A stretch of DNA of 64,000 nucleotides, taken from positions 124,001-188,000 of the forward strand of contig JALLLS010000046.1 of NCBI GenBank assembly GCA_025094145.1. The letters are read 5' to 3'. The notes below the pieces were generated by a model that had not been told where the DNA came from, did not search any database, and was given only the letters and a program-made list of their open reading frames with translations. The number at the start of each line of letters is the position of its first letter. Within the stretch, counting starts at the first letter, position 1. Both the position numbers and the translations under genes were made by a program. Of the stretch, positions 45,915 to 56,814 are shown piece by piece. The DNA comes from Spinellus fusiger. Lineage: Eukaryota; Mucoromycota; Mucoromycetes; Mucorales; Phycomycetaceae.

Positions 45915-47251
45915 AGGAAGATTTCAAATTCAGACCATAATTTTACCCTTAATTTTTTTTAAATTAAACATTCTTCATCTATTGCTTTTCTACTATAATG
46001 TCTACTTCATCTAACACCAATGAACATACCAAAAAACTTCTTGGAAACAGGAAAAAATATTGATGACTTCACCCGCTGTCTCATTGCTCACAAGGCCACC
46101 GTTAATGGGACCAGCCATGTTGCCATTTCTGCTAGGTTTGGAGTTTGTCAGCAGTCTGTTTACCGTATCGTAAAGAGATACAAGGAAAATGGTTGCTTCA
46201 AGGCCAAGAAGAGCACTGGGAGAAAGTCCATTCTTGATGAGAGGGAAGAGAGAGAGGTCAGTCGCGAAGTGGGAAGGGATTCATTCCAGACAATGAAGCA
46301 GCTTTGCAAGCAGATGACCACCCGAGTGTCCATGAACACTTTTAAAAAATTGATGAAGATTGGTCTGTTTTCTTATAGGGTGGTTAAGAAACCTTCTCTC
46401 ACTATTAAACACAAGAAGTTTAGACTTGCTTGGGCTAAGGCCCACCTCCATTGGACTGAGGAAGACCGAAAGACAGTCATCTGGTTCGATGAGTCAAAGT
46501 ACCAGTTGATGAGGACCAACAACTGCAACAGAGTGGTGCAAAGAAAGAAGGAAGGGCTGCTCTCAAAGAACATAAAGCCCACCATGAAGTTTGGTGGTGG
46601 TGGGGTGATGGTGTGGGGTTCCTTCTCTGGTGAAGGTGTTGGAAAGTGGGTGCATGTGAAGGGCAGTATAGACATTATAAGATACATTGAGATATTAAAA
46701 GACAACTACTGCCCTGAGCTGGCTCGACTCAAGGCACTGAATCCAGAGATTGATTATGTTCTTCAAGAGGACAATGCCAGCTGCCACAAGAGTAAAGAGT
46801 CCAGGTTGTGGAAGGCACAAGAGAGCATTGTCACTATGGAGGGGTGGCCCTCACAAAGCCCCAACCTGAACCCAATAGAGTATTTTTAGAAGGAGATGGA
46901 TAGAGATATTAGAAAGAGGATGACTCTAGCAAACACCCTCCAGGATCTGAAGGCTCTCCTGGTCCAGGAATGGGACAAGATTCCCAAAGATACTACAGAC
47001 ACCCTCATTGCCAGCATGGGGCGGAGATTCAAGGCTGTCATTGAGGCCAAGGGTGGAAACACCAAATATTGAAGTTATCCACCCAATAAACTTGTATTTA
47101 TTATTTTGTTGACCTTTTTTTATACTTCATACAATTTTGAAGTCTTTAATGTGTGTTTACTGTGTGTTTTTATTACAAGTAATAGGTATTTCTCTATACA
47201 AGAATTATATCGGAGTGTAAAAAATATCCCTTATTATTTTGAAAGCCACTG
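45915..47251 (+). mobile_element. Tc1/mariner element missing its left end, nearly intact transposase
   Basis: The right end (ttattttgaaagccactg before TA) is intact and matches the element at 14378-15730. The left terminal repeat is missing: similarity begins about 40 bp inside the expected end (at tcaaattcagaccata), where the ORF1-like pseudogene abuts. The element is otherwise full length. Confidence 0.85.
45998..47072 (+). pseudogene. Tc1-family transposase with two lesions
   Basis: The frame opens at MSTSSNTNEHTKKLL, loses frame by one base in an A-run near 46050, then continues as the 46020-46889 frame. Domains: a helix-turn-helix (HVAISARFGVCQQSVYRI), then VIWFDESKYQL (first catalytic Asp), KFGGGGVMVWGSFSGEG, QEDNASCHKSKESRLW (second Asp) and PSQSPNLNPIEYF with the catalytic Glu, 35 residues after the second Asp. 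A TAG codon stands where relatives have Trp (HLW), at 46887-46889. The tail after it (KRMTLANTLQDLKALLV, then RFKAVIEAKGG) is in frame to the terminator at 47070. Confidence 0.88.
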
Positions 47252-47253
47252 TA

Positions 47254-47771
47254 TTATTACTCTTCCCCAGTAACTCAGACCAGTAACTTCCAAACTGTTC
47301 GAGAATTCTTGAGGGGCCTTTGAAAATTATAGTGCCAATCTTTAGTATGGTTGTACTATACATTGGTGTTTATTTGATAAAGTATACTCTAGATACAAGT
47401 AGAGATAGGGAAAAAAGTACCGGTGGTATTCAGAAGAAATGGTAAATTAAGCAAGTTTTTCTAAATATATGATGTCAGTGGTATGAAAAGCATATTATTG
47501 TATTGATCAATGATAGAGGTTTCATCATCAGAATAAGCAGATACAAGACTATTTATAGAATGTTTGTTTCTCTGAATATCGCCCCGATTAGGCCTATTAC
47601 AGCTCAAAGCTTTATTCATTCAATAGATGTTCATTCATATAACAGATGTGGAAACTAAAAATATTATAAAAATATTAATTTATAGATATACGATCATTAG
47701 TGTAGTTTTATGTACATTTGAAAAAAGTTTTATTCCAAACAGTATATTTATATAAAGCTATAAATAATATA
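47254..47771. other. Gene-free gap between Tc1 elements
   Basis: AT-rich DNA without recognised features. Confidence 0.4.
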
Positions 47772-49088
47772 AACTAACCCTCAATAAGTAACTGCTATGA
47801 AAAATAGCAGTTCTCTTCTTCTTTATATAGTGTCTGACTCATCTATCAATATCAACCTTTTTTCTTTCTTTCAAAACTCCATAGATGTATGGAAAAGTAC
47901 ACTGGCTTTAAAAATTGTTTAGCCATCTTGCATGAGGTGTTGAACAGGAACACTACCATGGCTGAGGCATCTCAAATATTCAACTTATCTGCTTCTATTG
48001 TGAGAGACATAGTATAACACTACAAGGAAACCAACTGAGTTGAGCCCTCTTCCAAGAGTGGTAGAAAAAGAAAGATGCATTAAATTCTTCTGGTGGTTGA
48101 AAAGAACAGTAATGAGCAACTGCCACCAGGCCAAAGAAGCCATTAGTGCAAGCATGGCCATCAAGGTCTCAGAGAATACTTTGAAAAAGTACCTCAATGG
48201 AATGTGCTTCTATTTATTCAGTACTGTAGTGAAACCTCTTATCACTAAGAAACGTATGGAAGAAAGGCACGAGTGGGCACGTGAACACATTGGTTGGGCT
48301 CATGAATAATGGCAGAAGAGACTAGTCCGATGAGTCTAGGGTAGAGCTCATGAGCTATGACAGGGGCACAAAAGTCATTAGACAACCTGGTACGGCCTTT
48401 GAGCCTAAGAAATTTCTGGAAACAAAGAAGTTTGGAGGTGGTAGAGTGATGGTATGGGGCTGTTTAAGTGGGGAAGGTGTTGGAAGATGAATCGTAGTGG
48501 AGTGCATAATAAACTCCGCCAAGTACATTAATGTCTTGGGAGATGTCTACTGCCCCGAGCTTGAGCGTCTCTCTCTCCAAAACCCTGGAGTCAGTTATCT
48601 ACTACAGGAGGACAATTCTAGACCCCATATATGCAAGTAAACTCATGAATGGAATGCAGAAAAGAGTGTGGAAACTCTTTCTTACTGGCCATCGCAAAGT
48701 TCCGATCTCAATCCAATTGAGCATCTGTGGGCCCACCTCAAGAAGATCTTCAGGAAGGACAAGATTATGTATACCACCAAGGATAAGTTAGAGGCAGCTC
48801 TGATGCTAGAATGGGGTAAAATATTGAAGGAAGTGACAGACACCCTCATTGCCGGCATGGGGCGGAGATGCCAGGCTGTCATTGATGCCAAGGGTGGTCA
48901 CAGTGGTTACTGAGTAAACTTACAATAAAACTACTATTATATATTCTAAACACTCTTCTATGTATCTATTGAAAGTTTTATGTTTCTGTCCAATAGATTT
49001 ATGAAGTTATAACACTATTAAGAAAAGTATGAATATAAAAAAAGAAATCTGCATCTGAAAAAATTCCATTACTTTTTGAGGGTCACTT
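47772..49088 (+). mobile_element. Tc1/mariner element (accctcaaaaagtaa ends), decayed
   Basis: Left end aaactaaccctcaataagtaac and right end ccattactttttgagggtcactt before TA. Transposase pieces are at 48040-48309 (NSNEQ-like helix region, then ERHEWAREHIGW) and 48668-48913 (YWPSQSSDLNPIEHLWAHLK with the catalytic Glu, RRCQAVIDAKGGHSGY at the end). Several stops and frame changes between them. Confidence 0.82.
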
Positions 49089-50095
49089 TATAAATATAGA
49101 TTTAATAATGGGTGCTCCCACCTTTGTTTTTGCATTCGTACTGGGATTATTTCAATTAAAGAATTCCAGGCTTTTGGCTTAAAAGATTCCTAACCCTCTT
49201 GTATTGTAGTCTTAAACTTGTCTGTCTTGACAGAACCATTGCATCTCTCTTGGACTTTGTCTTTCATTTGCATCCAAAGGTTCTCAATGGGGTTCAGATT
49301 GGGTGATTGAGAAGGTCACTCCAAATAATCAATTCCTCTCTCCCTTTTTTAGTTACTTGCTATAATACTTTTGTGTATGAGTGCTCCGTCCTCCACTAAT
49401 ATCAAATGGCATTCTTGACCCCAGAAACGTAGCAATGACTCTTTTTTAAACTCTTCTAACTAAATTAATAGCCTTTTGTTCATTCTTCTCAAGTATCACA
49501 AGTTCTGACTTCTTATCATGACAAATAGCTCCCCAGACCATAACTGGGCATCTCTTGCCTTTGTGTGGGAGTAAGACAATAATTTTTATAGGCTTCTTTA
49601 TTATTACGCCAAACATGAACCATTCGACTATTCTTGATTGTTTCGAAACTACTTTTGCCAGTCCATATAACTTTTTTTTCACATATCAATAACCCCATGG
49701 AAATACTCTTTGGAAAGTCTTCATCTTTTTCTTTATGTGTTTTATTCAAAAAAAAAATCTTTCTTGCTATTCAGTTAAATATACTCTCTTCATGCAGTAC
49801 ACTTCTAACAGTACGCTTGCTATAATTATCCCACTTAAAGCCAACACTCTATTCCTGCTAACAACATTCGAAAAGTGAATTATTCCTCTTTCATTAAACA
49901 TTCTGGGTCTACCCTAACCTTCTTAGTGTTTGATGGTTCCTCTTGTCTTTTCTTGATTCAAAAAATTGTAGATTGTTCGCAGCTTTACTCCAGTTCATTC
50001 AGCTATTTTCTTTACTTTCATATTTGCTTGTCGAAAATTAACAATGGTAGGTTTTTGATCGTCTGCTAGTTGCATTGTAAATTAAATATGAATAT
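49089..50095 (-). mobile_element. Second Tc1-like remnant directly abutting the previous one
   Basis: The minus-strand relic reads from a start near 50075 (MQLADDQKPTIVNFRQAN) with an early stop, through 49516-49749 (VIWTGKSSFETIKNS, MVHVWRNNKEAY) to PNLNPIENLWMQMKDKVQE near 49265-49300. The first catalytic Asp position (WTGKSSF, usually WSDESSF) is mutated. It belongs to a different Tc1 subgroup from the others here. Its ends were not resolved; the left boundary coincides with the end of the 47772-49088 element. Confidence 0.65.
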
Positions 50096-50652
50096 ACTTT
50101 TATTAAGAAGAAAAAGAAGAAAGCTGCTACTAACGCTGTATTGATGATATGAGATTTATTGGATTTCTATTAAAAAAATTGCCATCTTTCCTGTCCCCTC
50201 ACTATATAATGCTATTATGATCTTCTCTTATCATATCTTAACTCAGATATATCCATATAAAGTAGTATTTAACGTTCAACTCGAGGCAGCAGCAACCAGC
50301 TTAATGAAACAGTCACAATCTATCGTTGGAGAATCACTCTTCACTACATGCCTGTAATAAAAGAATATTCTCAGTATACACCATCTTTCTAAAGAGATTG
50401 CACGGAATAGCAAGGCATAGATTGGTATATTCTCCTATAAACTGAGTTTAGTATAATCAGCCATAAGTGTTTGTAAAACATCAACAACAATTCTTTTCTT
50501 TTCTTTTCTTTTACACATCATATACATTATACATAATAGACTTCCTCTCATTTTAACCCAAACACATTTTATCATAATAATAAAAAGAAAGGCCAGTGTG
50601 TATTGATGTGTATTGATGTTTATATATGCATGGGTGAATGTCTATTCCTGCA
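50096..50652. other. Intergenic region downstream of mitochondrial uS7
   Basis: AT-rich sequence with a tttct repeat at about 50492-50510. No gene seen. Confidence 0.45.
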
Positions 50653-51570
50653 CTAGTTATTATACGAGACTTGAGCATTTGCACGATTGGCCAATACTTG
50701 TTTATGCAACTGAGATTTCTTCTGGAGTACACCACTAACACCTTGATTGATATCGTAAATCTCAGAAGCAAACTTTTGTTCAAATGTCTTATCGTTACGC
50801 TTGCTAGCAGCATCGATGATCCAAGTAATTGCGCGACGACGACGCTGACGTTCTCTTAATGGTGTAGGCACACTGGTGACTTTAGAGCCTTTCTTTGTCG
50901 TTGTCAATTTAAGAAGAGGAGAAGCTAATTCAATGGCTTCTGTCAATATAACATAGGGATTGGGTGCTTCTGTCTTCTTTTGAAGAATCTTCATACTATC
51001 AATGATGATCTTTTGGGCTTTTGTCTTTTTACCGTCACGCATGAATGTGTTGACAACTTGGCTAATAATATCATCCTTGGGTATGATGTTGACATCAAAG
51101 GGTTGTACTTTGGGTTCAGTAGAGACGTTTGTAGAGGCGTCGGTGGGTGTGTCTGCTTCTTTGGGTGTCTCGGTGAGTTTTGGGATGTCGGTGACTTTAA
51201 GTGCCTCAAAAGATTTAAGCACATCAAATACTTGGGACACTTGAGGAACTTGAGGCACTTGAGGCACTTGGGCTGCTTGGGATGATTGGGCTGCCTCTAG
51301 TATATCGGGTATGGCAGATACTTTGAGGGCTTCAAAAGATTTAAGCACGTCGGGTGTTTGAGAGGGTTCCTCGATGACCTTTTCTTCAGTCACTTTGACT
51401 TGTTCTGTGACTTGAGTTGTTGTGGACTGTGGTGTAGCAGACACAGGCTCACTGGGTTGTGTGCTCATACCACGTGTCCAACGCACTGTAGAAGAATAGG
51501 GTTGGATGCGTACGTTGTGTCTTAATACACTCATGCCATGTTGGCGCATTGACTGCCATACAGTTGCCAT
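50653..51570 (-). CDS. Mitochondrial small-subunit ribosomal protein uS7m
   Basis: Single-exon gene of 305 residues from MATVWQSMRQHG; an in-frame Met five codons upstream (51585) is possible. The first 40 residues are basic and poor in acids, as in a mitochondrial presequence. Residues about 45-155 form a Pro/Thr/Val-rich low-complexity linker with VPQVPQVPQ repeats. The C-terminal 150 residues are the S7 domain: VVNTFMRDGKKTKAQKII, ELASPLLKL, PTPLRERQRRRRAITWIIDA and the closing helix KSQLHKQVLANRANAQ. uS7 nucleates the 3' domain (head) of the small subunit and contacts the mRNA and E-site tRNA. Divergent from the IMPACT-type gene. Confidence 0.9.
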   Translation of the reverse strand: MATVWQSMRQHGMSVLRHNVRIQPYSSTVRWTRGMSTQPSEPVSATPQSTTTQVTEQVKVTEEKVIEEPSQTPDVLKSFEALKVSAIPDILEAAQSSQAAQVPQVPQVPQVSQVFDVLKSFEALKVTDIPKLTETPKEADTPTDASTNVSTEPKVQPFDVNIIPKDDIISQVVNTFMRDGKKTKAQKIIIDSMKILQKKTEAPNPYVILTEAIELASPLLKLTTTKKGSKVTSVPTPLRERQRRRRAITWIIDAASKRNDKTFEQKFASEIYDINQGVSGVLQKKSQLHKQVLANRANAQVSYNN

Positions 51571-52055
51571 GAGAGAAATAGTCAATGGAAAAAGCGAGTT
51601 TTAGAAACTCACGTCTCGTAAAGAAACAAGACACCCACGCCCTGAGGAAGTGATGTCACACATCCAGTGGCTTGGTAAGAGACTTCTTCTGGTGATAGAC
51701 ACAGGCAAATAAAATAAAAAAGACAGCCAAGCTATGTCTCTAAAGACTCAAGGAGAAATAGCCCAGTTTCTTCTTCTATTTATTATTATTTTATCTCGTG
51801 TTCTTTATAGCACTTCTTTACAGCCAGTTTTTACAATAGAAAGAAAGAAAAACAAGACACTTTAGGACTCTATTTTCCACACCACACTGCACTTTTTATA
51901 TATAAATTATCCCACTGAAAATGAAATAATAAAAAGCCACGGCCCTATCCCACTGCATAAGAATACACTGTTAAAACTGTCTTTTTCTTCTTTTCTCTTC
52001 TTTGTGTGTGTACGTGTGAATATATAAATATCTATTTTTCTCTTTCTCTTACTGT
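51571..52055. promoter_or_regulatory. Divergent promoter region between uS7m and IMPACT-type genes
   Basis: The 485 bp separate two divergent start codons. Candidate TATA-like stretches (tttttatatataaat at about 51893-51907) exist, but neither start can be assigned firmly. No other gene. Confidence 0.4.
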
Positions 52056-53186
52056 ATGGAGGACAATCAAAGCCTTCAAGAAGAAGAATGTTTGGCACTT
52101 GAGGCCATTTTTGGTCCTGAAGCCTTCTCCAAAGACACTTCTGCCACCAACGCCTATCTCTGCACTCTACACCTTGACCAGGACCAACCTCATCTCAAAT
52201 CCCCACGTGTGTTTGTTATGAGACTATTTCTTCCCGCCTCCTATCCTAGTCATGACATGCCTATGTTTGAAATTGTCTCTGTCTATTTTGGAGCCTATAA
52301 AATAGACACTGCTACTTATGAGACAATGACAGCTGCCTTTACACAGTTGTTTGTCCCTGGATCTGTGGTTGTTTTTGAGTGGTTGACATGGTTACGTGAC
52401 TATTTAGAACAGTGGACAGTTGAAACAGGAGAGACACATTCAAAAGACAAAAAAGACACAGAAGACATGGAGAAACAAGACTTCCTGCTCCCACTAGAAG
52501 AGAAACAGGAAGAACAAGAAGAGGTAGCTAAAGTCGTGCCTTTTCTCTCCATCTTCATCCACCCTTCAACTTGTTCATTGACTCATAACCTGTAGGCCTA
52601 TGGAGTGGACAGACCTACTATGCGAAGTGTTGGTATGAAATTAAGCAGTCCCATTCAGGCACCCGAGATCCACTCCAGTAGCGATCCTCTTGTAGATAGG
52701 AAATCAGTGTTTATTGCTCATATTGCTACTGTGCATGACACACACCAAGTGAGAGCCGTGATTGCTAAACTGCTGGAGAATAAAAAGATTGCTAGAGCCA
52801 CCCATAATATCATGGCCTATCGTATTGTCACTGACAATGGGACTGTGATGGAAGACAATGATGATGATGGTGAGACGGCTGCAGGAGGTAAGAGAGCCCA
52901 CTGTATAGGTAGTGTCTACTAACACATTAGGACGCCTCATGCACCTGCTACAAGTTCTTCAAGTGCGAAATGCAGTTGTCATTGTCAGTCGGTGGTTTGG
53001 AGGTAACATTGGGGATTCTACACTAGATGCTCAAGTGGAAATGTTCATGTAGGAATTATGTTGGGTGCAGATCGATTCAAAGACATCAACAACTGTGCAA
53101 GAAGAGCATTGGAGGAATTCGGCTACCTTCCTAATGATACCACGACTCGGCTCGACAATAAAAAACATAAAGGCAAAAATAGATAA
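52056..53186 (+). CDS. IMPACT/Yih1-type RWD and UPF0029-domain protein
   Basis: Four exons, 52056-52523, 52596-52887, 52931-53002 and 53053-53186, giving 321 residues. The N-terminal RWD domain (EEECLALEAIFGPEAF, then LFLPASYPSHDMPMFEIVS) is the part that in Yih1/IMPACT binds Gcn1 and so restrains Gcn2 activation during amino-acid starvation. An acidic Glu/Asp-rich linker follows (about residues 135-160). The C-terminal UPF0029 domain has RKSVFIAHIATVHD, ATHNIMAYRI, the hallmark DGETAAGGRLMHLLQ, VVIVSRWFGG and ADRFKDINNCARRAL. The order matches the family exactly. It is convergent with mL60, whose stop is about 100 bp away. Confidence 0.93.
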
Positions 53187-53288
53187 TAAAACACACACAG
53201 CCACACCCACACAAAACAAAATAAAAACAAAATAAAAACAAAGAACACTATAGGCATATCTTTTTGTTTATCTAATAGACAGGCAAGA

Positions 53289-53657
53289 CTAGAAACCAGC
53301 AGGACTTGTTCGTGCTGTCTTCTTTGTGAATTTGGGCAATTTGTGAAGAGATTTACGGTGACCTGGGGCTGTACGACTGAAGATGGTGTATTTGTCTCTG
53401 GGGTGCATCTCACTCTCCTTGGGTAAAGCAAGGGCTTCTTTCAGGGCTTTACATTCAACACCTGACTCAGCAACTGTCGCAATCACTTCATCCACCTGTC
53501 TCAGTCTCTTGCGGACGTTGGCTTTGCGTGTGGCGGACATGCGGAAAGGGTTCTTCCTACAAGACAGAGGTAATGAGAGGTACAGTCAACACAGCACAGT
53601 CATGTACCAGAGAAGACCTCCTTGCGCTACCAGTGAAGGTCGGAAGGCACCAAACAT
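53289..53657 (-). CDS. MRPL31: Mitochondrial large-subunit ribosomal protein mL60 (Mrpl31)
   Basis: Two minus-strand exons, 53608-53657 and 53289-53556, giving 105 residues. The product begins MFGAFRPSLVAQGGLLWKNP and continues FRMSATRKANVRKRLRQVDE; the C terminus is YTIFSRTAPGHRKSLHKLPK, then KTARTSPAGF. These are the signature blocks of the fungal mitoribosomal protein mL60 (yeast Mrpl31), a component known from fungi. Splicing at TG|gtacat joins GGLLW to KNPFRM and restores the conserved GLLWK motif, which supports the model. It is divergent from Rrp1, with 263 bp between starts. Confidence 0.93.
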
Positions 53658-53920
53658 ACTGTGATGGGTGCAGAAAAGGGAGCCAGTGTCCTTTAGAGTC
53701 ACTTCCACACCATTGTCCTGGGTGGGAGGGTGACTGCTTAATAGGCCTCTGTTCTGTGGGTGGCTTGGCTTCTTTTTTTTCGTTTTTTCTTGAGCCATGC
53801 GTCTAAGAAGAGGCTGTGTGGAAACCTAAGCTCTGTCTGAGATTGGAATGGAAAAAGAGGAAAAGATATAGAAATATAAAAAAGAAATGATGGTCTTCTC
53901 ATTCAGTCACTCTTTTCCTC
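53658..53920. promoter_or_regulatory. Divergent promoter region between mL60 and Rrp1 genes
   Basis: The 263 bp between the two start codons must hold both promoters. No clear TATA box; polypyrimidine runs only. Confidence 0.4.
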
Positions 53921-54901
53921 ATGGCAGACTTCATTACCCAAGACTCTGCTCTTCCCTTTGGAAAACACTTGGCAGCCAATGGTAATAACAGCAGAGGAAG
54001 AAAATAACAACCACTAACTGTGGAGTGTAGAGAAAAAGACAAGAGATAAAGCAGTACGGTCTTTGAGAACTTACTTGTCGAGTGGACCTGAATTATCGCA
54101 TGTCGACCTCCTTAAGCTATGGAAGGGACTCTTTTACTGTAATATAAGCAGCATTCACTTTAAGACACTCATACAGTCGTAGGTTTCTGGATGTCAGACA
54201 AGCCTCTGGTACAGCAAGCACTGGCCAATGATCTCGGTTCACTTGTTCTTGCCATGCCCCCTTCCAACGCCATTCCCTTCTTAGCAGCCTTCTGGGAAGT
54301 GCATTGTGAACAGTGGTATGGTCTTGATCGTCTTCGGTAAATAGCAGTAGAAATAGCAGCCAATAGAGAAACAAGACTTATCACCACTACAGACTTGACA
54401 AGTACTACCTTCTCTTCAGACGTGTTATCTTCTTCTCTTTCAAATTCCTTGCTGAGCAGAATTGGGATATGGAGTTGGTAGAGAGCTACATTGATATGTT
54501 ACTGGAGATTCCTTTACAGTAAGTAGTTGTTGATGGCATGTTTATTTACTCTCTCATCCTCTTTCAGTCCCACCGACCGCACAAAGCCTGACTCTATTCG
54601 CTACCATATCATTGATATTTACTTTGGAGAACTTGTCAAAGTATTAGATGAGTTGCGTGAGACACTGAAGGACGGCGATGTATTGGAAATCCCCATGGAA
54701 GAATTAGAAACACCCATTAGAGTCACTGCTACCGACAATATCAACAAAGTAACACGCACAAAAGCTAAAGAGGCCATTCGTCAGTATGAAGAGTCCGATG
54801 CCATGGAGCAGGATGAATTGCAGGACAGTGACGAACAAGCCACTGATGGGGAAGAGGATGAAGAAGATGAAGAGGAAGAGTCTTGCGAAGAAAGCCAATG
54901 A
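53921..54901 (+). CDS. RRP1: Rrp1/Nop52-family rRNA processing protein
   Basis: Five exons, 53921-53981, 54031-54138, 54183-54336, 54393-54518 and 54568-54901, giving 260 residues. Rrp1 is a nucleolar protein of pre-60S particles needed for 27S to 25S pre-rRNA processing. Family blocks are FGKHLAANEKKTRDKAVRSL at the N terminus, DLLKLWKGLFYCFWMSDKP, FLAAFWEVHCEQWYGLDRLR, LDKYYLLFRRVIFFSF and DSIRYHIIDIYFGELVKVLD. The C terminus is a 30-residue acidic tail (GEEDEEDEEEES), common in nucleolar proteins. Length is close to the yeast protein. Convergent with the Svp26-like gene, 110 bp between stops. Confidence 0.92.
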
Positions 54902-55011
54902 CGTGGTTATTTCTCTATACATAGTCACTCTTAGAATACACTTGTACAAAAGCATCATTGCCATTCAATAGGGATTTTATTGGCTGTACTTCTTTTGAAG
55001 AGTAGCACTGT

Positions 55012-55884
55012 TTATAGACCCTTTCGATGGTGAAGTTGAGGGTTGTAGTGAGTGCGGAAAGAGGGAGGAGGGAGGTTCGACAGTCCTTGCTGAGAGGGAA
55101 AAGCAGTCACAGGATCTTGGCCTTTGATGCCTACCCATGACAAGAGTGATTTGAACAGTCCCTTTTTAGAGTGTGGGGGTGTATAATCTAGCCCTCGAGC
55201 TTAGTGGTGGTGCGATAGATAGATAGATGACTCACCACTCATTGGCAGGGAATTCTCATTGGCACTTAGGCTAATGAAGTAGGTCAAGGGAATTAACCAG
55301 ACACAGATACCAAAGAAGGCAGTGATGTCCATAAAAGGCCTGTAATGCATAGTGAAGTATTTGAACCACAGGAAATGGTCGACAAGAACAAGGACTAAAG
55401 AGGTGAGCAAGTCATATTCAACAGTCACACTTACGACAGCTGCCCAAGAACGGCAGACTGAGGAGATCAATCCAAGGAAATGTCTTGAGATTGAGGCTGT
55501 AGATACAGTGGCAGAAGAGAGAAAAGAGAATATGAAAGAAGGGCAGATTGTCGAATAGCAGAAGAATATGAACAGCCATCACCGTCTGTATTTTAGTCAC
55601 CAACAAAAAACAAGAAATAAGCCTACCGCTGTCATGGCTTTGATAACTTTTCTCGTGTAGGCTGTGTATTCCTCTACCTGGACTTATAAGGTTAATAGAC
55701 GCTGGTGATAACCCCAGAGCGTGACCCACCAATTCAGTCAGATAATAAAGACCACATGCTGTATTAGAACACGTCATGAGTCAAGTGTGTTTATTAGACT
55801 ACTCTAAGCTCTACCTAAACTAAGCACAACAAAACAGAGGCCGAGTGCAGAGGCACCATAGGCTACAAAGTGGAGTGGTGTCAT
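55012..55884 (-). CDS. Svp26/TEX261-family early secretory membrane protein
   Basis: Six minus-strand exons: 55815-55884, 55730-55758, 55627-55677, 55435-55585, 55236-55394 and 55012-55199, giving 215 residues. The family acts as an ER-to-Golgi cargo adaptor for certain glycosyltransferases and other type II membrane proteins. Blocks in order: FVVLSLACGLYYLTELVEEY, TRKVIKAMTAVMAVHILLLF, LKTFPWIDLLSL, LVDHFLWFKYF, ICVWLIPLTYFISLSANENS and a cytosolic Pro-rich tail. Four membrane helices are visible. The start MTPLHFVAYG fits relatives; an in-frame ATG at 55932 would add 16 residues. Splice sites at 55730 (gtgggt donor) and 55677 were picked to join the ELV|EEY motif. Confidence 0.9.
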
Positions 55885-56186
55885 GAGAAGCAGAAGTAGG
55901 TCGCTATCTTGATGCCATAAGTTATCTATCATTAAAAGCAGTCACTTTTAACGCTACTGACAGTCGCTACACGCCAGGAGATCTTTAGGATATAAAAAGA
56001 AATAGTCAAACTACAATTGTTTAAAAATGACATTGATTTGAAAAGGAGCAAAAATAAATTAAGATGTATTCATGTTAGTTTTTAAACAAATAAAGATTAT
56101 GTAGATTTACCTGTAAATATCTGAATCCCGAAGGAAAACACTTTCAATGTGGCGATATAGTAAAATATGAATACGAATAAGAATAT

Positions 56187-56653
56187 CTATTCTTTTCTAC
56201 AGAATGGAACTAGTCGGTGGCGAGCATTTAATCCCTCTTGTGCAATTGTATAGATATTCTTTGATGCATTCACACCTCTGTTCCAAACAATTCTGCAACT
56301 TTGGCAAGCGCAGATACTGTTGAAATCTACTAATACCTTGGTGAGGTTATTTGTGTTATAAGTATGGCAGATCTTGAGAACAAAAATAAGAATAACTGTT
56401 AGAAGAGCTTTTCATATTGGATGAGAGATCAATTATGTTTACTCTTGATGTAAGAAACTCATCGACATCAACCACAAGAAGATCTCTATTCTTGTTGTTT
56501 CTTTTTCAATGATTGATATAAAATTCTTGGCAAACCAACACGATGACCTTTAGACTTGGCAGCATCTTTTACCTTTATTCCTGTGCCATAATCAATTACA
56601 GGCAGCTTGGTAGGGTTATACTCCAATATTCTTAGGTGCCAATACCCCTTTTC
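56187..56653 (-). pseudogene. Fanzor/TnpB-like C-terminal fragment (copy B)
   Basis: Minus-strand frame with KGYWHLRILEYN, LPVIDYGTGIKVKD, KGHRVGLPRILYQSL and DVDEFLTSR, so the TS after DEFL is kept here. Further on, the first zinc-ribbon pair reads CHTY instead of CHTC, the second CQSC has become CQSCR, and the aspartate of NRDVN is glycine (NRGVN). The acceptor before EKGYW, attag in copy A, is attat here. The frame ends naturally at LVPFCRKE and a stop at 56187-56189. This copy is therefore inactive but retains the reading frame around DEFLTS that copy A has lost. Confidence 0.78.
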
Positions 56654-56814
56654 AATAATAAAATAATAGTAAAGATAATTAGTTCGAGATGTATTAATGC
56701 ACTCTCTATGTGTGTGTCGTATTACCCTTGCACTGGCACCTTCTTGCCTTTGCCTTTGTAACTGGTTCACTGGGTTTATTAAAATAAAAGAATATACAAT
56801 AGAAACTGAATAAC

